A DNA stretch of 50,926 bases from Paracoccaceae bacterium (GTDB lineage Bacteria > Pseudomonadota > Alphaproteobacteria > Rhodobacterales > Rhodobacteraceae), in the NCBI GenBank assembly GCA_024742575.1, contig JANSYF010000018.1, forward strand, positions 1 to 50,926, in the 5' to 3' direction. The notes beneath the pieces were generated by a model. The model was not told the DNA's origin. It made no database searches and worked only from the letters and a program-made list of their open reading frames with translations. The translations under genes and the position numbers were made by a program. Shown here one piece after another: positions 7,697 to 16,326 of this stretch. Within the stretch, counting starts at the first letter, position 1, and each line of letters starts with the position of its first letter.

Positions 7697-8881
7697 TCAG
7701 ATGCCGACGTCAATCATCGCCTTGGCAAGGATCGGCACGGAGTCCTTGTTCAGACCCGCAATATTCAAACGCGAGTCGCCCACAAGATAAATCGCATGCT
7801 CGTCGCGCAGACGCTGCACCTGTTCGGGTGTCGCGCCAAGCCGCGAGAACATGCCACGGTGCTGTGCGATGAATCCGAACCGGTCAGAGCCTGACAAACG
7901 CTGTAGCTCTGCCGCCAACTGCTCGCGCAGATCCAGCATGCCGTTGCGCATCTCTTCCAGTTCCGCAGCCCATTCCGCACGCAGCGCGTCATCCGTTAGA
8001 ACCATCGTCACCAGACGCGCGCCATGATCGGGCGGGAAGGAATAGTTCTGGCGGTTCAGATACGCCAAAGTACCCTGATTCAGCTTATGCGCAGACGGAT
8101 TGGCAGCGACGGCCATCAAAAGGCCTGTGCGTTCACGGTAGATACCGAAGTTCTTGGAACAGCTTGCTGCGATGATGGTTTCCGGCACCGACGACGCGAT
8201 CAGTCGGGTTGCCGCCGCGTCTTCCTCTAGACCGTCGCCGAAGCCCTGATAGGCAATGTCGACCATCGGGGTCGCGCCCGTCTTGATCAGCAGATCAACC
8301 AGCGCTTTCCATTCGGTCATGTTCAAGTTCGCACCTGTGGGATTGTGGCAGCAGCCATGCACCAGAATGATGTCGCCCGGACCCGCCTTGGCGAGGTCTT
8401 CCATCATGCCGTTGAAATCCACACCGCGCGACTCGTCGTCGAAGTAACGATAGGACACCATAGTCATGCCCATATGCTTGAGGATCGACAGGTGGTTCGG
8501 CCATGTCGGATCGCTGACGAATACCTTGGCGTCAGAATTGGCCATCTTCACCATGTCAAAGCCCTGACGCACGGCACCCGTGCCACCGGGCGTGGCAACT
8601 GCGGCCACGTTGGCTCGCGGCACCGCATCACCCAGAACCATCGCGATCATCGCATCGGCGAAAGCCGGGTCACCCGCAAGTCCGGTATAGGCTTTGGTTG
8701 TCTCGGCTTCCCAAAGTTGCTGCTCGGCGTTTTTGATCGCGCGCATGATCGGCGTGTTGCCGGACGCATCCTTGTAGACACCGACGCCAAGGTCGATTTT
8801 CCCATCGCGCGGGTCGTCGCGATAAGTTTGCATCAGGGCAAGGATCTTGTCTGCAGGTTGTTCCTTGAGGGTCTCGAACAT
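7697..8881 (-). CDS. tyrB: aromatic amino acid / aspartate aminotransferase (class I)
   Basis: 394 residues from ATG 8881. It is a PLP enzyme moving the amino group between aspartate or aromatic amino acids and 2-oxoglutarate. Typical features are KIDLGVGVYKDASGNTP near the N-terminus, HGCCHNPTGANL (about 175-186), VDIAYQGFGDGLEEDA, and the PLP lysine Lys243 in ASCSKNFGIYRERTG. The N-terminal YKD and the C-terminal SRLNIAGLN are shared by AspC/TyrB-type enzymes; the substrate preference is not certain. The ATG overlaps the sseA stop (TGATG), so the two are co-translated. A terminator follows. Confidence 0.92.
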   Translation of the reverse strand: MFETLKEQPADKILALMQTYRDDPRDGKIDLGVGVYKDASGNTPIMRAIKNAEQQLWEAETTKAYTGLAGDPAFADAMIAMVLGDAVPRANVAAVATPGGTGAVRQGFDMVKMANSDAKVFVSDPTWPNHLSILKHMGMTMVSYRYFDDESRGVDFNGMMEDLAKAGPGDIILVHGCCHNPTGANLNMTEWKALVDLLIKTGATPMVDIAYQGFGDGLEEDAAATRLIASSVPETIIAASCSKNFGIYRERTGLLMAVAANPSAHKLNQGTLAYLNRQNYSFPPDHGARLVTMVLTDDALRAEWAAELEEMRNGMLDLREQLAAELQRLSGSDRFGFIAQHRGMFSRLGATPEQVQRLRDEHAIYLVGDSRLNIAGLNKDSVPILAKAMIDVGI

Positions 8882-9738
8882 CAATTGTCTCCAGTGGCTA
8901 CGGGAACCGTGGGGAACATCCCCCATTCGGACCATGAGCCGTCGTAAAGGGAATGGTCGTCTTTGCCCATGCGTGCCATGGCAAGCGACAGGATCGCCGC
9001 GGTCACGCCAGAGCCGCATGTGGTGATAGCCGGTTTGGACAGGTCCACACCCGCCGCTTCAAAAATCGCGCGGGTTTCTTCGGGCGATTTCATCGTCTGA
9101 TCCGCATTGAGCAGACTTGCGTAATGCACGTTTTTGGATCCGGGAATGTGGCCGCCGCGCATGCCGGGGCGGGGTTCAGGCTCTTCGCCCCGGAACCGAC
9201 CGGGCGAGCGCGCGTCGATGATCTCTTGATCGCGCAGCTTGGAGGCGGCAGAGACCTGCGTTACGTCCTTGACCAGATGTGCTTGACGCCGAACCGTCAT
9301 GTGCCGATCGCGGATGATCGGCGGCATATCCTCAAGATCTCGGCCCTCTGCCACCCATTTCGGCAGCCCGCCATCCAGCACAGCCACATCGTTCTGGCCC
9401 ATCAGTTTGAACAGCCACCATACGCGCGCCGCGGAAAAAATACCTGCGCCATCATAGACAACAACCTGATGGCCATCACCCACACCCATCGCCCGCATCC
9501 GCGACATGAACTTTTCGATCGGGGGCGCCATATGCGGAAGGTCAGATCGGCTGTCGGAGATTTCGTCGATGTCGAAGAAGCGTGCGCTGGGAATATGGCC
9601 CACAGCGTATTCGGCTTTGGCATCCCGGTCACTTCCTGGCATGTACATCGACGCATCCAGAATACGCAAATCGGGATCGCGCATATGCGAGGCCAGCCAA
9701 TCTGTCGAAACCAGCGTTTTCGGGTCGTCCTGTGCCAT
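8881..9738 (-). CDS. sseA: 3-mercaptopyruvate sulfurtransferase
   Basis: 285 residues, two rhodanese domains. The N-terminal one is inactive (no Cys in its loop, VVYDGAGIFSAARVWW); the C-terminal one holds Cys241 in CGSGVTAA, the loop typical of mercaptopyruvate rather than thiosulfate sulfurtransferases. GHIPGSKNV is the CH2A-like motif. It moves sulfur from 3-mercaptopyruvate to thiol acceptors or cyanide. Overlap with the aminotransferase is functionally sensible, because transamination of cysteine yields 3-mercaptopyruvate; that link is inference. Confidence 0.92.
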   Translation of the reverse strand: MAQDDPKTLVSTDWLASHMRDPDLRILDASMYMPGSDRDAKAEYAVGHIPSARFFDIDEISDSRSDLPHMAPPIEKFMSRMRAMGVGDGHQVVVYDGAGIFSAARVWWLFKLMGQNDVAVLDGGLPKWVAEGRDLEDMPPIIRDRHMTVRRQAHLVKDVTQVSAASKLRDQEIIDARSPGRFRGEEPEPRPGMRGGHIPGSKNVHYASLLNADQTMKSPEETRAIFEAAGVDLSKPAITTCGSGVTAAILSLAMARMGKDDHSLYDGSWSEWGMFPTVPVATGDN

Positions 9739-9836
9739 GTCTGCCGCCGCTTCTAAAAATGATCAGTTCTGCATAGAACTCAGCGCCGCGACTCGCAAGG
9801 GAGAGGTCTGGATCAAGGCGGTTGGAGTCTTTGGCT

Positions 9837-10109
9837 TTATCGAGACGCCAGATTGCGCAGCGCGCCATAAACGACAAGCAGAACCGCACCACCCACACCG
9901 CCGGCCATCAGCAAATCGATGAATGCATCCAGTCCAAGGCTTGGCGTGGGCAGATTATTCACAGGCGCTTCAGTGGGCGTGTTTTGCTTGAGCGCCTGAT
10001 AACCAGCCGCGCCCCCAACAACCCCGACAATCGCGTTTATCAAAGCGCCGTAGTCAATATGCTTGAACATCGCGCCGGCGATTGCGCCGCCCAACAAGCC
10101 GGACATCAT
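9837..10109 (-). CDS. small membrane protein, unknown function
   Basis: 90 residues from ATG 10109; a GTG start at 10148 would add 13 residues and cannot be excluded, as neither has a strong ribosome binding site. Gly/Ala-rich membrane segments lie near residues 2-15 (SGLLGGAIAGAM), 25-38 (INAIVGVVGGAAGY) and 68-83. It sits between smpB and sseA on the same strand with gaps of about 100 bases. No family recognised. Confidence 0.65.
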   Translation of the reverse strand: MMSGLLGGAIAGAMFKHIDYGALINAIVGVVGGAAGYQALKQNTPTEAPVNNLPTPSLGLDAFIDLLMAGGVGGAVLLVVYGALRNLASR

Positions 10110-10219
10110 CGATACAAAAAGTTCCAAAGGTCCGCGCCCCACTCGCACTATGACTGTGCAAGGGACCGTGACTGAAACCCAAATTTTATTTCAGAGGGAA
10201 AGCTGTGTGAAATTCCCCG

Positions 10220-10693
10220 TCAGCCTGCGGTCTTTAGAAGCCGCTGTTTCTGACGACTCCAATCGCGCTTGGCTTCGGTTTCCCGCTTGTCGTGGTTTTT
10301 CTTACCCTTTGCGATGCCCAGCTTCATCTTCACCATACCCTTGTGGTTGAAGTAGAGCGCCATCGGTACCAGCGTCATGCCCTTGCGCTGGGTCTCGTTC
10401 CAAAGCTTGGACAATTCCTTGCGCGACACCAAAAGTTTGCGGCGCCGGCGTTCCTCATGCGGGAACATAGCGCGGTTATAGGGTGCGATATACGAGTTCA
10501 CGAGCCACAGTTCGCCGTCTTCGACCGCTGCATAACATTCGGTGATGTTGGCGCTGTTTTCACGCAAAGACTTAACTTCGGATCCTTGGAGGATGACTCC
10601 GACTTCGAGATCATCCTCGATGGCATAGTCGAACCGCGCCCGACGGTTGTCAGCGATCACTTTGTAGTTCGGATTGTCCTTCGGCTTTGCCAT
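10220..10693 (-). CDS. smpB: SsrA-binding protein
   Basis: 157 residues from ATG 10693, preceded by AAGGAGA. SmpB binds tmRNA and brings it to stalled ribosomes for trans-translation. Family features: [20 protein letters not shown], the GSEVKSLR motif, and the basic tail [18 protein letters not shown] that folds as a helix in the mRNA channel. Length is normal. It stands alone; tmRNA (ssrA) is not in the window. Confidence 0.97.
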   Translation of the reverse strand: MAKPKDNPNYKVIADNRRARFDYAIEDDLEVGVILQGSEVKSLRENSANITECYAAVEDGELWLVNSYIAPYNRAMFPHEERRRRKLLVSRKELSKLWNETQRKGMTLVPMALYFNHKGMVKMKLGIAKGKKNHDKRETEAKRDWSRQKQRLLKTAG

Positions 10694-10777
10694 TGCTGCG
10701 GTCTCCTTTTCCCGCGAGAGGGCTAGATATAAGATGTCACGCCGGTTTTGAAACCGCTTTTGCGCAGAGATCACGGA

Positions 10778-10805
10778 AAAGGGCGGACCAGATGGCCCGC
10801 CCTTT
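10778..10805 (-). terminator. hairpin terminator after the AGCS symporter gene
   Basis: AAAGGGCGG (10778-10786) pairs with CCGCCCTTT (10797-10805), 25 bases past the symporter stop on the minus strand. The T tract after it is short (TTTTCC), so efficiency is uncertain. Confidence 0.65.
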
Positions 10806-10829
10806 GGTAATACAGGTCCGTCGAACGGA

Positions 10830-12374
10830 TCAGGTGAACTTTTTGATCTCGCCCGACTTGAGGCGCGACCAGTAGCTGTTCAGCTCGCGCTTCACGATGG
10901 GCATGAGGACGTAGAGACCGATGATGTTCACCACCGCCATCGCAAAGATCGCCGCATCAGAGAAGTCGATGACCGGACCAAGGCTGGCCGCCGCGCCAAT
11001 GATGACGAAGAGGCAGAAGATGACCTTGAAGGTCAGTTCCTGCCCCTTGCCTTCACCAAAGAGGTAAGTCCATGCCTTGAGGCCGTAGTAGGACCACGAG
11101 ATCATGGTGGAGAAGGCGAACAGGATCACTGCCAATGCGAGGATATATTTAAATCCACCGATGGAGGACGAGAACGCCGCAGAGGTCAGCGCCACACCCG
11201 ATGTGTCACCCACGGTCTTGATCGCGGTGCCCGCCTCGTTCAGCAGGTAGTTGCCAGTTGCGGGATCCGAGATAAGCTGACCCGTGATGATGATTACAAG
11301 CGCCGTCATGGTGCAGACCACCACGGTGTCGATTAGCGGCTCCAGCAACGACACGAAGCCTTCGGTGATCGGCTCTTTAGTGCGAACTGCCGAGTGCGCA
11401 ATCGCCGCCGAGCCAACGCCGGCCTCGTTCGAGAACGCCGCCCGCTTAAAGCCTTGGATCAGCGCTCCGACAAAACCACCTGCAACGCCAAGTCCGGTAA
11501 AGGCACCTGCGAAGATTTGACCAAAGGCCCAGCCGATCTTGTCATAGTTCATCAGGATGATGATCAGCGCTGTACCGACATAGATCACCCCCATGATTGG
11601 CACGACTTTTTCTGTCACGCGTGCGATGGACTTCAGCCCGCCGACGATTACAGCAAAGACGATACCCGCAAAAACCACGCCTGTAATCCAGCCGGGGTAT
11701 TCGCCGAACACGTTGGTTAGCTGCGCATGGGCCTGATTGGCCTGAAACATATTGCCGCCGCCCAGCGCGCCAAGGATACAAAAGATCGAGAACATGATCG
11801 CAAGGAACCTGCCACCCCCGACACCCCGTTCGGCAAAGCCTTTGGTCAGGTAATACATCGGACCGCCGGACACAGTGCCATTGGCGTATTCATTGCGATA
11901 CTTCACGCCCAGCGTACATTCGGTGAACTTGGACGCCATGCCCAGAAGACCCGCAAGGATCATCCAGAACGTGGCACCCGGCCCACCAATGCCGATGGCC
12001 ACGGCCACACCGGCGATGTTGCCGAGACCCACGGTGCCAGAAAGCGCGGTTGCCAGCGCCTGAAAGTGGCTGACCTCACCCGCATCGTTCGGATCAGAGT
12101 AGTCCCCTTTGACCAGCGCGATAGCATGACCGAAGGCGCGGAATTGGATCACACCGAAATAAACGGTGAATACGGTTGCAGCGACCACCAGCCAGCCCAC
12201 AATCCATGGGAAACTGGTACCGGGGAAGTTGCTGAAGATCAGGCTGACGAACCAACCTGTGGAGCTGGCAAAGATGCCGTTGATGGTTTCATCAATGGAT
12301 TGCGCCGAGGCCGAGAGGGCCGCGAACACGGTGAAAAAGACGGCCAGAACCGCCGTCGGAACAAGACGTGTCAT
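10830..12374 (-). CDS. alanine/glycine:cation symporter (AGCS family)
   Basis: 514 residues from ATG 12374 (AAGGAAA upstream). Inner-membrane sodium-coupled uptake of alanine or glycine. An N-terminal hydrophobic stretch ending SASAQ looks like a cleavable signal, as is common for AGCS proteins of this group. The family region [15 protein letters not shown] and [12 protein letters not shown] follows, then [10 protein letters not shown] and [16 protein letters not shown], all substrate- or sodium-site segments; about ten further membrane helices. It lies 19 bases downstream of the universal stress protein gene, in one operon. Confidence 0.92.
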   Translation of the reverse strand: MTRLVPTAVLAVFFTVFAALSASAQSIDETINGIFASSTGWFVSLIFSNFPGTSFPWIVGWLVVAATVFTVYFGVIQFRAFGHAIALVKGDYSDPNDAGEVSHFQALATALSGTVGLGNIAGVAVAIGIGGPGATFWMILAGLLGMASKFTECTLGVKYRNEYANGTVSGGPMYYLTKGFAERGVGGGRFLAIMFSIFCILGALGGGNMFQANQAHAQLTNVFGEYPGWITGVVFAGIVFAVIVGGLKSIARVTEKVVPIMGVIYVGTALIIILMNYDKIGWAFGQIFAGAFTGLGVAGGFVGALIQGFKRAAFSNEAGVGSAAIAHSAVRTKEPITEGFVSLLEPLIDTVVVCTMTALVIIITGQLISDPATGNYLLNEAGTAIKTVGDTSGVALTSAAFSSSIGGFKYILALAVILFAFSTMISWSYYGLKAWTYLFGEGKGQELTFKVIFCLFVIIGAAASLGPVIDFSDAAIFAMAVVNIIGLYVLMPIVKRELNSYWSRLKSGEIKKFT

Positions 12375-12393
12375 CTCATGATTTCCTTTGCGA

Positions 12394-12828
12394 TTATGGA
12401 ACGATGGTGCAGGGCACCGGGGCGACCTGAACCAGAGACCCGGCGACAGAGCCAAAGACACGGCTGGACAAGCCACCATCGCCATCACGGCCGATGACCA
12501 TCTGCGTGGCACCCTCTTTCTTGGCAACGTCACACAAGGTCTTGGCAACGTGGCCATATTTGATCTGGGTTTCCACGGGAACACCCGCTGCGGCGATCGT
12601 AGACTTGAGCGGCGCCATCAGTGCCTTTTCCGCGCGATCCAGTTCTTCGGTGCGGCGGGCATGGCGTTCTTCGATCTCTTCGGGTGTCAGAAAGGAATAT
12701 GGCGACCATTCCAGCACGTGAACAATCAGGATACTTCCACCTTGGGCAGTGGCCCGCGACACGGCGAAATCAAGCGCACGTTTCGCAACATCACTGCCGT
12801 CGTATCCAACGACGAATTTCTCAGACAT
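12394..12828 (-). CDS. universal stress protein (UspA family)
   Basis: 144 residues, single Usp domain. It begins KFVVGYDGSDVAKRALDFA and carries the nucleotide-binding pattern G-x2-G-x9-GS at VIGRDGDGGLSSRVFGSVAG (Gly113, Gly116, Gly126), so it probably binds ATP. Such proteins modulate stress survival in the cytoplasm. It is first in an operon with the AGCS symporter, a pairing that may link stress state to transport; that is inference. Confidence 0.92.
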   Translation of the reverse strand: MSEKFVVGYDGSDVAKRALDFAVSRATAQGGSILIVHVLEWSPYSFLTPEEIEERHARRTEELDRAEKALMAPLKSTIAAAGVPVETQIKYGHVAKTLCDVAKKEGATQMVIGRDGDGGLSSRVFGSVAGSLVQVAPVPCTIVP

Positions 12829-13134
12829 AATGTCCCCCTTTGGACTGTTCCCGGTCTCAAGGCCGGTGCCGTCAATCTACCACCTACGGTAAAGTCCATT
12901 TGCCTTAATTCGTTGCTCAGGGGCGGCAAATGCTGCAAAGATCTGCTTCAATTCGGCTAATTTGCGCAAAATCTTCCCGAAACTCAGGAATTAGCCGCAC
13001 AGCACAACCATTGGGAGAAGAGGCAACAGGAGCGTCAGCTGCGGTGTGCAATGCTGTCGCAGGAACGGGAAAACCTGCATCTGCAACCTATCTTTACATG
13101 CAACAGCAAAATGTTTTTCAAAGGATGGCCAATC
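12829..13134. other. 306-base divergent gap between usp and cioA
   Basis: This holds both promoters. I see a 10-base palindrome TTTGCGCAAA at 12961-12970 but no convincing FNR box (TTGATN4ATCAA), which might have been expected before an oxidase operon. No small gene is supported. Confidence 0.5.
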
Positions 13135-14520
13135 ATGGACACACTCATCCTCTCGCGCATCCAGTTCGGTGCCAATATCTCGTTCCACATCCTGTTTCCG
13201 ACGATCACGATCGCACTGGGTTGGACTCTGCTTTTCTTCAAACTGCGCTTTGCGCGGACTGGTGATCAGAAATGGGTCGAAGCCTATCGCTTCTGGGTCA
13301 AGGTCTTTGCCCTCAGCTTTGCAATGGGCGTGGTATCTGGCATCACCATGTCGTTCCAATTCGGCACCAATTGGCCAGGCTTCATGGAAAGCGTCGGCAA
13401 TATCGCAGGCCCGCTTTTGGCCTATGAGGTCATGACCGCCTTCTTCCTAGAGGCGGTGTTCCTCGGCATCATGCTTTTCGGCATGTCCAAGGTACCAAGC
13501 TGGTTGCACACCCTATCCACCTTCCTTGTGGCGTTCGGCACCACAATGTCAGCGTTCTGGATTCTCGTCCTGAACAGCTGGATGCACACTCCTGCCGGGT
13601 TCGAGATGCGCGATGGGGTGGCCTTTGCGACCGATTGGTGGGAGGTCATCTTTAACCCATCGATGCCCTACCGCCTTGTGCATATGCTGCTGGCGTCCGG
13701 GCTGACCGTGGCATTCCTGTTGGCTGGTCTGAGCGCCTTCCGCTGGCTGATTGGGGACCGTTCGGATGGTGTCCGCGCAACGCTCAAGACCGGCATGACC
13801 ATCGGTGCGTTTCTGATCCCACTGCAAATTCTGGCCGGTGACTTCCACGGGCTAAACACGCTGGAACATCAGCCGCAGAAGGTGGCTGCGATGGAAGGCA
13901 ACTGGGAGACTGGCCCTAATGTACCACTGGTGCTGTTTGCGATCCCAAACGAAGAAACCCGGTCCAACGATTTCGAGATCGGCATCCCCAATGGCGCATC
14001 GCTTATTCTTAAGCATTCGCCGGATGGTGTTGTGCCAGGTCTGAATGACTTTGTGGCCGAGGACGGAACCGTTCAACACCCGCCCGTGGCACCCGTATTC
14101 TTCAGCTTCCGCATCATGGTGGCAACAGGCATGGCGATGCTTCTGCTCAGCTGGGCCAGCGTGTTCTTCATGGCCCGCAAGCGGCGCGGTGTCGAAGGTC
14201 TGCCCAAGCCGCTGCTTTGGGCAATGGTGCCGATGGCCTTTTCCGGCTGGGTGGCAACACTGGCCGGTTGGTACACAACCGAGATCGGCCGTCAGCCGTG
14301 GCTGGTGCAGGGTGTGCTGACAACCGAGGCCGCCGTGGCCGACGTGCCTGCGCCGATGGTGGCTTCGACGCTGATTGTTTATCTTGCGATCTATGCGGCA
14401 TTGCTTGCCGCCTATATCGGCGTGTTGTTCTACCTCGCGCGCAAAGCTGCAAAGGGCGAACCGCTTGGCCCGCGCATCCCGACCGCACCCGAAGCCCAAG
14501 TCACAGTCGCAGCGGAGTAA
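13135..14520 (+). CDS. cioA: cyanide-insensitive quinol oxidase subunit I (bd family)
   Basis: 461 residues from ATG 13135, with AAAGGA upstream; the open frame continues 28 codons 5' but without a better start. It is the haem-bearing quinol-oxidising subunit in the inner membrane. Evidence: LSRIQFGANISFHILFP with an axial His, the quinol-site residues in LEHQPQKVAAMEG, and the GRQPW motif in TEIGRQPWLVQGVL. The Q-loop is short, which puts it with CioA-type rather than E. coli long-loop CydA. cioB follows after 3 bases. Neither cydX nor cydDC is nearby. Confidence 0.92.
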   Translation: MDTLILSRIQFGANISFHILFPTITIALGWTLLFFKLRFARTGDQKWVEAYRFWVKVFALSFAMGVVSGITMSFQFGTNWPGFMESVGNIAGPLLAYEVMTAFFLEAVFLGIMLFGMSKVPSWLHTLSTFLVAFGTTMSAFWILVLNSWMHTPAGFEMRDGVAFATDWWEVIFNPSMPYRLVHMLLASGLTVAFLLAGLSAFRWLIGDRSDGVRATLKTGMTIGAFLIPLQILAGDFHGLNTLEHQPQKVAAMEGNWETGPNVPLVLFAIPNEETRSNDFEIGIPNGASLILKHSPDGVVPGLNDFVAEDGTVQHPPVAPVFFSFRIMVATGMAMLLLSWASVFFMARKRRGVEGLPKPLLWAMVPMAFSGWVATLAGWYTTEIGRQPWLVQGVLTTEAAVADVPAPMVASTLIVYLAIYAALLAAYIGVLFYLARKAAKGEPLGPRIPTAPEAQVTVAAE

Positions 14521-14523
14521 GCC

Positions 14524-15534
14524 ATGTATCTATTCGGAGATCCCGCAACATGGCTGCCCTTGGCCTTTGCCGCCCTTCTGGGTCTGTCGATCCTAATCTA
14601 CGTGGTTCTGGACGGGTTCGACCTTGGCGTGGGGGTGCTTTTCCCTTTCGCCGAGCAGGACGAAAAGGACCGGATGGTTGCCTCGATCGGACCGTTCTGG
14701 GACGCCAATGAAACATGGCTGGTTCTGGCCATTGGTATCCTGCTGGTGGCCTTTCCATCAGCGCACGGGACAATCCTAACTGCGCTTTATCTGCCCGTGG
14801 CGGTGATGCTGGTTGGGCTGATCCTACGGGGCGTGTCGTTTGAATTTCGCGTCAAAGCGCCGATCCGGCACAAAGCCACTTGGGATGGCGCGTTCTACAT
14901 CGGTTCGATGATGACCTCACTCAGCCAAGGCTACATGCTGGGCATGTATGTCATGGGCCTAGAGGTGACGGCCTTCACGCTGGCCTTTTCTGCAGTGACG
15001 GCGGTGTTTCTCACGGTCGCCTACAGCTTCATCGGTGCGACGTGGCTGATTCTGAAAACAGAAGGCGCGTTACAGCTCAAGGCCGTGAAATGGTCTAAGG
15101 GCGGCATTTGGGGCATCGTGCTGGGCATGGGCGCGGTTTCACTCGCCTCTCCATTGGTCAGTGACCGCATCTTCGACAAATGGTTTTCGATGCCTGAGTT
15201 CTTCCTGCTGATGCCGCTGCCGCTGATGTCTGGCGCATTGATCGTGTTGCTGTGGCTAGCGCTACGCCGCTTGCCCACCAGCGATGACAGCTTTGCGTGG
15301 TTTCCGTTTGCAGCGACAATCGTGCTTTTTGTGTTAGGCTTTTTCGGGATGGCCTATTCGTTCTACCCGTTCATCGTGCCAGACCAACTGACCATCTACG
15401 AGGCCGCAAGTGCCCCCGAAAGCCTGTTCATTATCCTGATCGGAACGCTGTTTGTGCTGCCGATGATCCTTGGCTACACGGCATTGGCCTATACGGTGTT
15501 CCGCGGCAAGGCGACGACACTTAGCTACGACTAG
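14524..15534 (+). CDS. cioB: cyanide-insensitive quinol oxidase subunit II
   Basis: 336 residues, about eight membrane helices. It begins with a membrane helix followed by LDGFDLGVGVLFPF, the conserved CydB/CioB segment, then WDANETWLVLAIGILLVAFP. It partners CioA in the inner membrane. The last 14 bases overlap the convergent phosphatase gene, leaving no space for a terminator between them. Confidence 0.94.
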   Translation: MYLFGDPATWLPLAFAALLGLSILIYVVLDGFDLGVGVLFPFAEQDEKDRMVASIGPFWDANETWLVLAIGILLVAFPSAHGTILTALYLPVAVMLVGLILRGVSFEFRVKAPIRHKATWDGAFYIGSMMTSLSQGYMLGMYVMGLEVTAFTLAFSAVTAVFLTVAYSFIGATWLILKTEGALQLKAVKWSKGGIWGIVLGMGAVSLASPLVSDRIFDKWFSMPEFFLLMPLPLMSGALIVLLWLALRRLPTSDDSFAWFPFAATIVLFVLGFFGMAYSFYPFIVPDQLTIYEAASAPESLFIILIGTLFVLPMILGYTALAYTVFRGKATTLSYD

Positions 15535-16258
15535 GCATGGGCTGGCGGCCTACAGACGTTAGGCGGAAGACTTCGTTCCCCTCAAACACCGCAACGGTTA
15601 GCGGGCGCCCATATCCGGCGCCCGTGTCCAGATTGATCCGGTTTGCATAGCGTTCTGGTGCGTCAACTGGCGTATGACCGTGCACGATGACCGCGCCATG
15701 ATCACGCTTGTCACTGTGAAATTCCTGCCGAATCCAAAGTAGGTCGTTTTCGGCTTGCTGGTCCAAAGGCAAACCGGGACGGATACCCGCGTGCACAAAG
15801 ACGTAGCCGTTTTGATGGTGCATCGTGTTCAGCCCTCGCAGAAACGCTTTGTGCGTGTCAGGCACTGCCGAGTGTAGGATCTGTGCAACATCAGTTTTGC
15901 GGGTGCGTTCGGGCAGGTAAACATCATAGGAGGCGATGGTTTCGGTGCCGCCAATCGACGGGTGAAACCAGTGATAGCCGACTAACAAATGCGGATCAAA
16001 GCGCGGACCATCCGGGGCAAGATACCATTCAAAGAACCGGTCGTGATTGCCCTTAAGACAAATCCAATCCCGTCCACCGGCCAGCCCGCGGACCAAAGTG
16101 TCGATCACGCCTTTGCTGTCAGGTCCCCGATCAACATAGTCACCCAGAAAGACCACCCGCGCATCGCTGCCGCCGTCGGCGTCGATCATCGCCAATGCGG
16201 AGTCCAGCATGCCAAGTTGGCCATGAATATCGCCGATGGCGTATAGAGGTTTTGTCAT
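15521..16258 (-). CDS. serine/threonine-type metallophosphatase (PPP family)
   Basis: 245 residues. All PPP metal-binding motifs are present in order: YAIGDIHGQ, FLGDYVDRGPDS, LKGNHDRFF, then FVHAGIRPG and VHGHTPV. This predicts a two-metal phosphatase for phosphoproteins or small phosphates such as Ap4A; the substrate is not visible. It is 68 bases downstream of serA on the same strand and may be read from it. Its 3' end overlaps cioB. Confidence 0.88.
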   Translation of the reverse strand: MTKPLYAIGDIHGQLGMLDSALAMIDADGGSDARVVFLGDYVDRGPDSKGVIDTLVRGLAGGRDWICLKGNHDRFFEWYLAPDGPRFDPHLLVGYHWFHPSIGGTETIASYDVYLPERTRKTDVAQILHSAVPDTHKAFLRGLNTMHHQNGYVFVHAGIRPGLPLDQQAENDLLWIRQEFHSDKRDHGAVIVHGHTPVDAPERYANRINLDTGAGYGRPLTVAVFEGNEVFRLTSVGRQPMPSRS

Positions 16259-16326
16259 GCAAAATGTCTCGCATGCAGTCGGGGGCGGCGCAATCAGAAC
16301 CGCCCCCGTTCAAGTTGGGTGTCGCG

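Noticed and set aside
12829..13134. FNR/FnrL box before cioAB
   Set aside because: No TTGATN4ATCAA-like site is present; the TTTGCGCAAA palindrome alone is too short to name.
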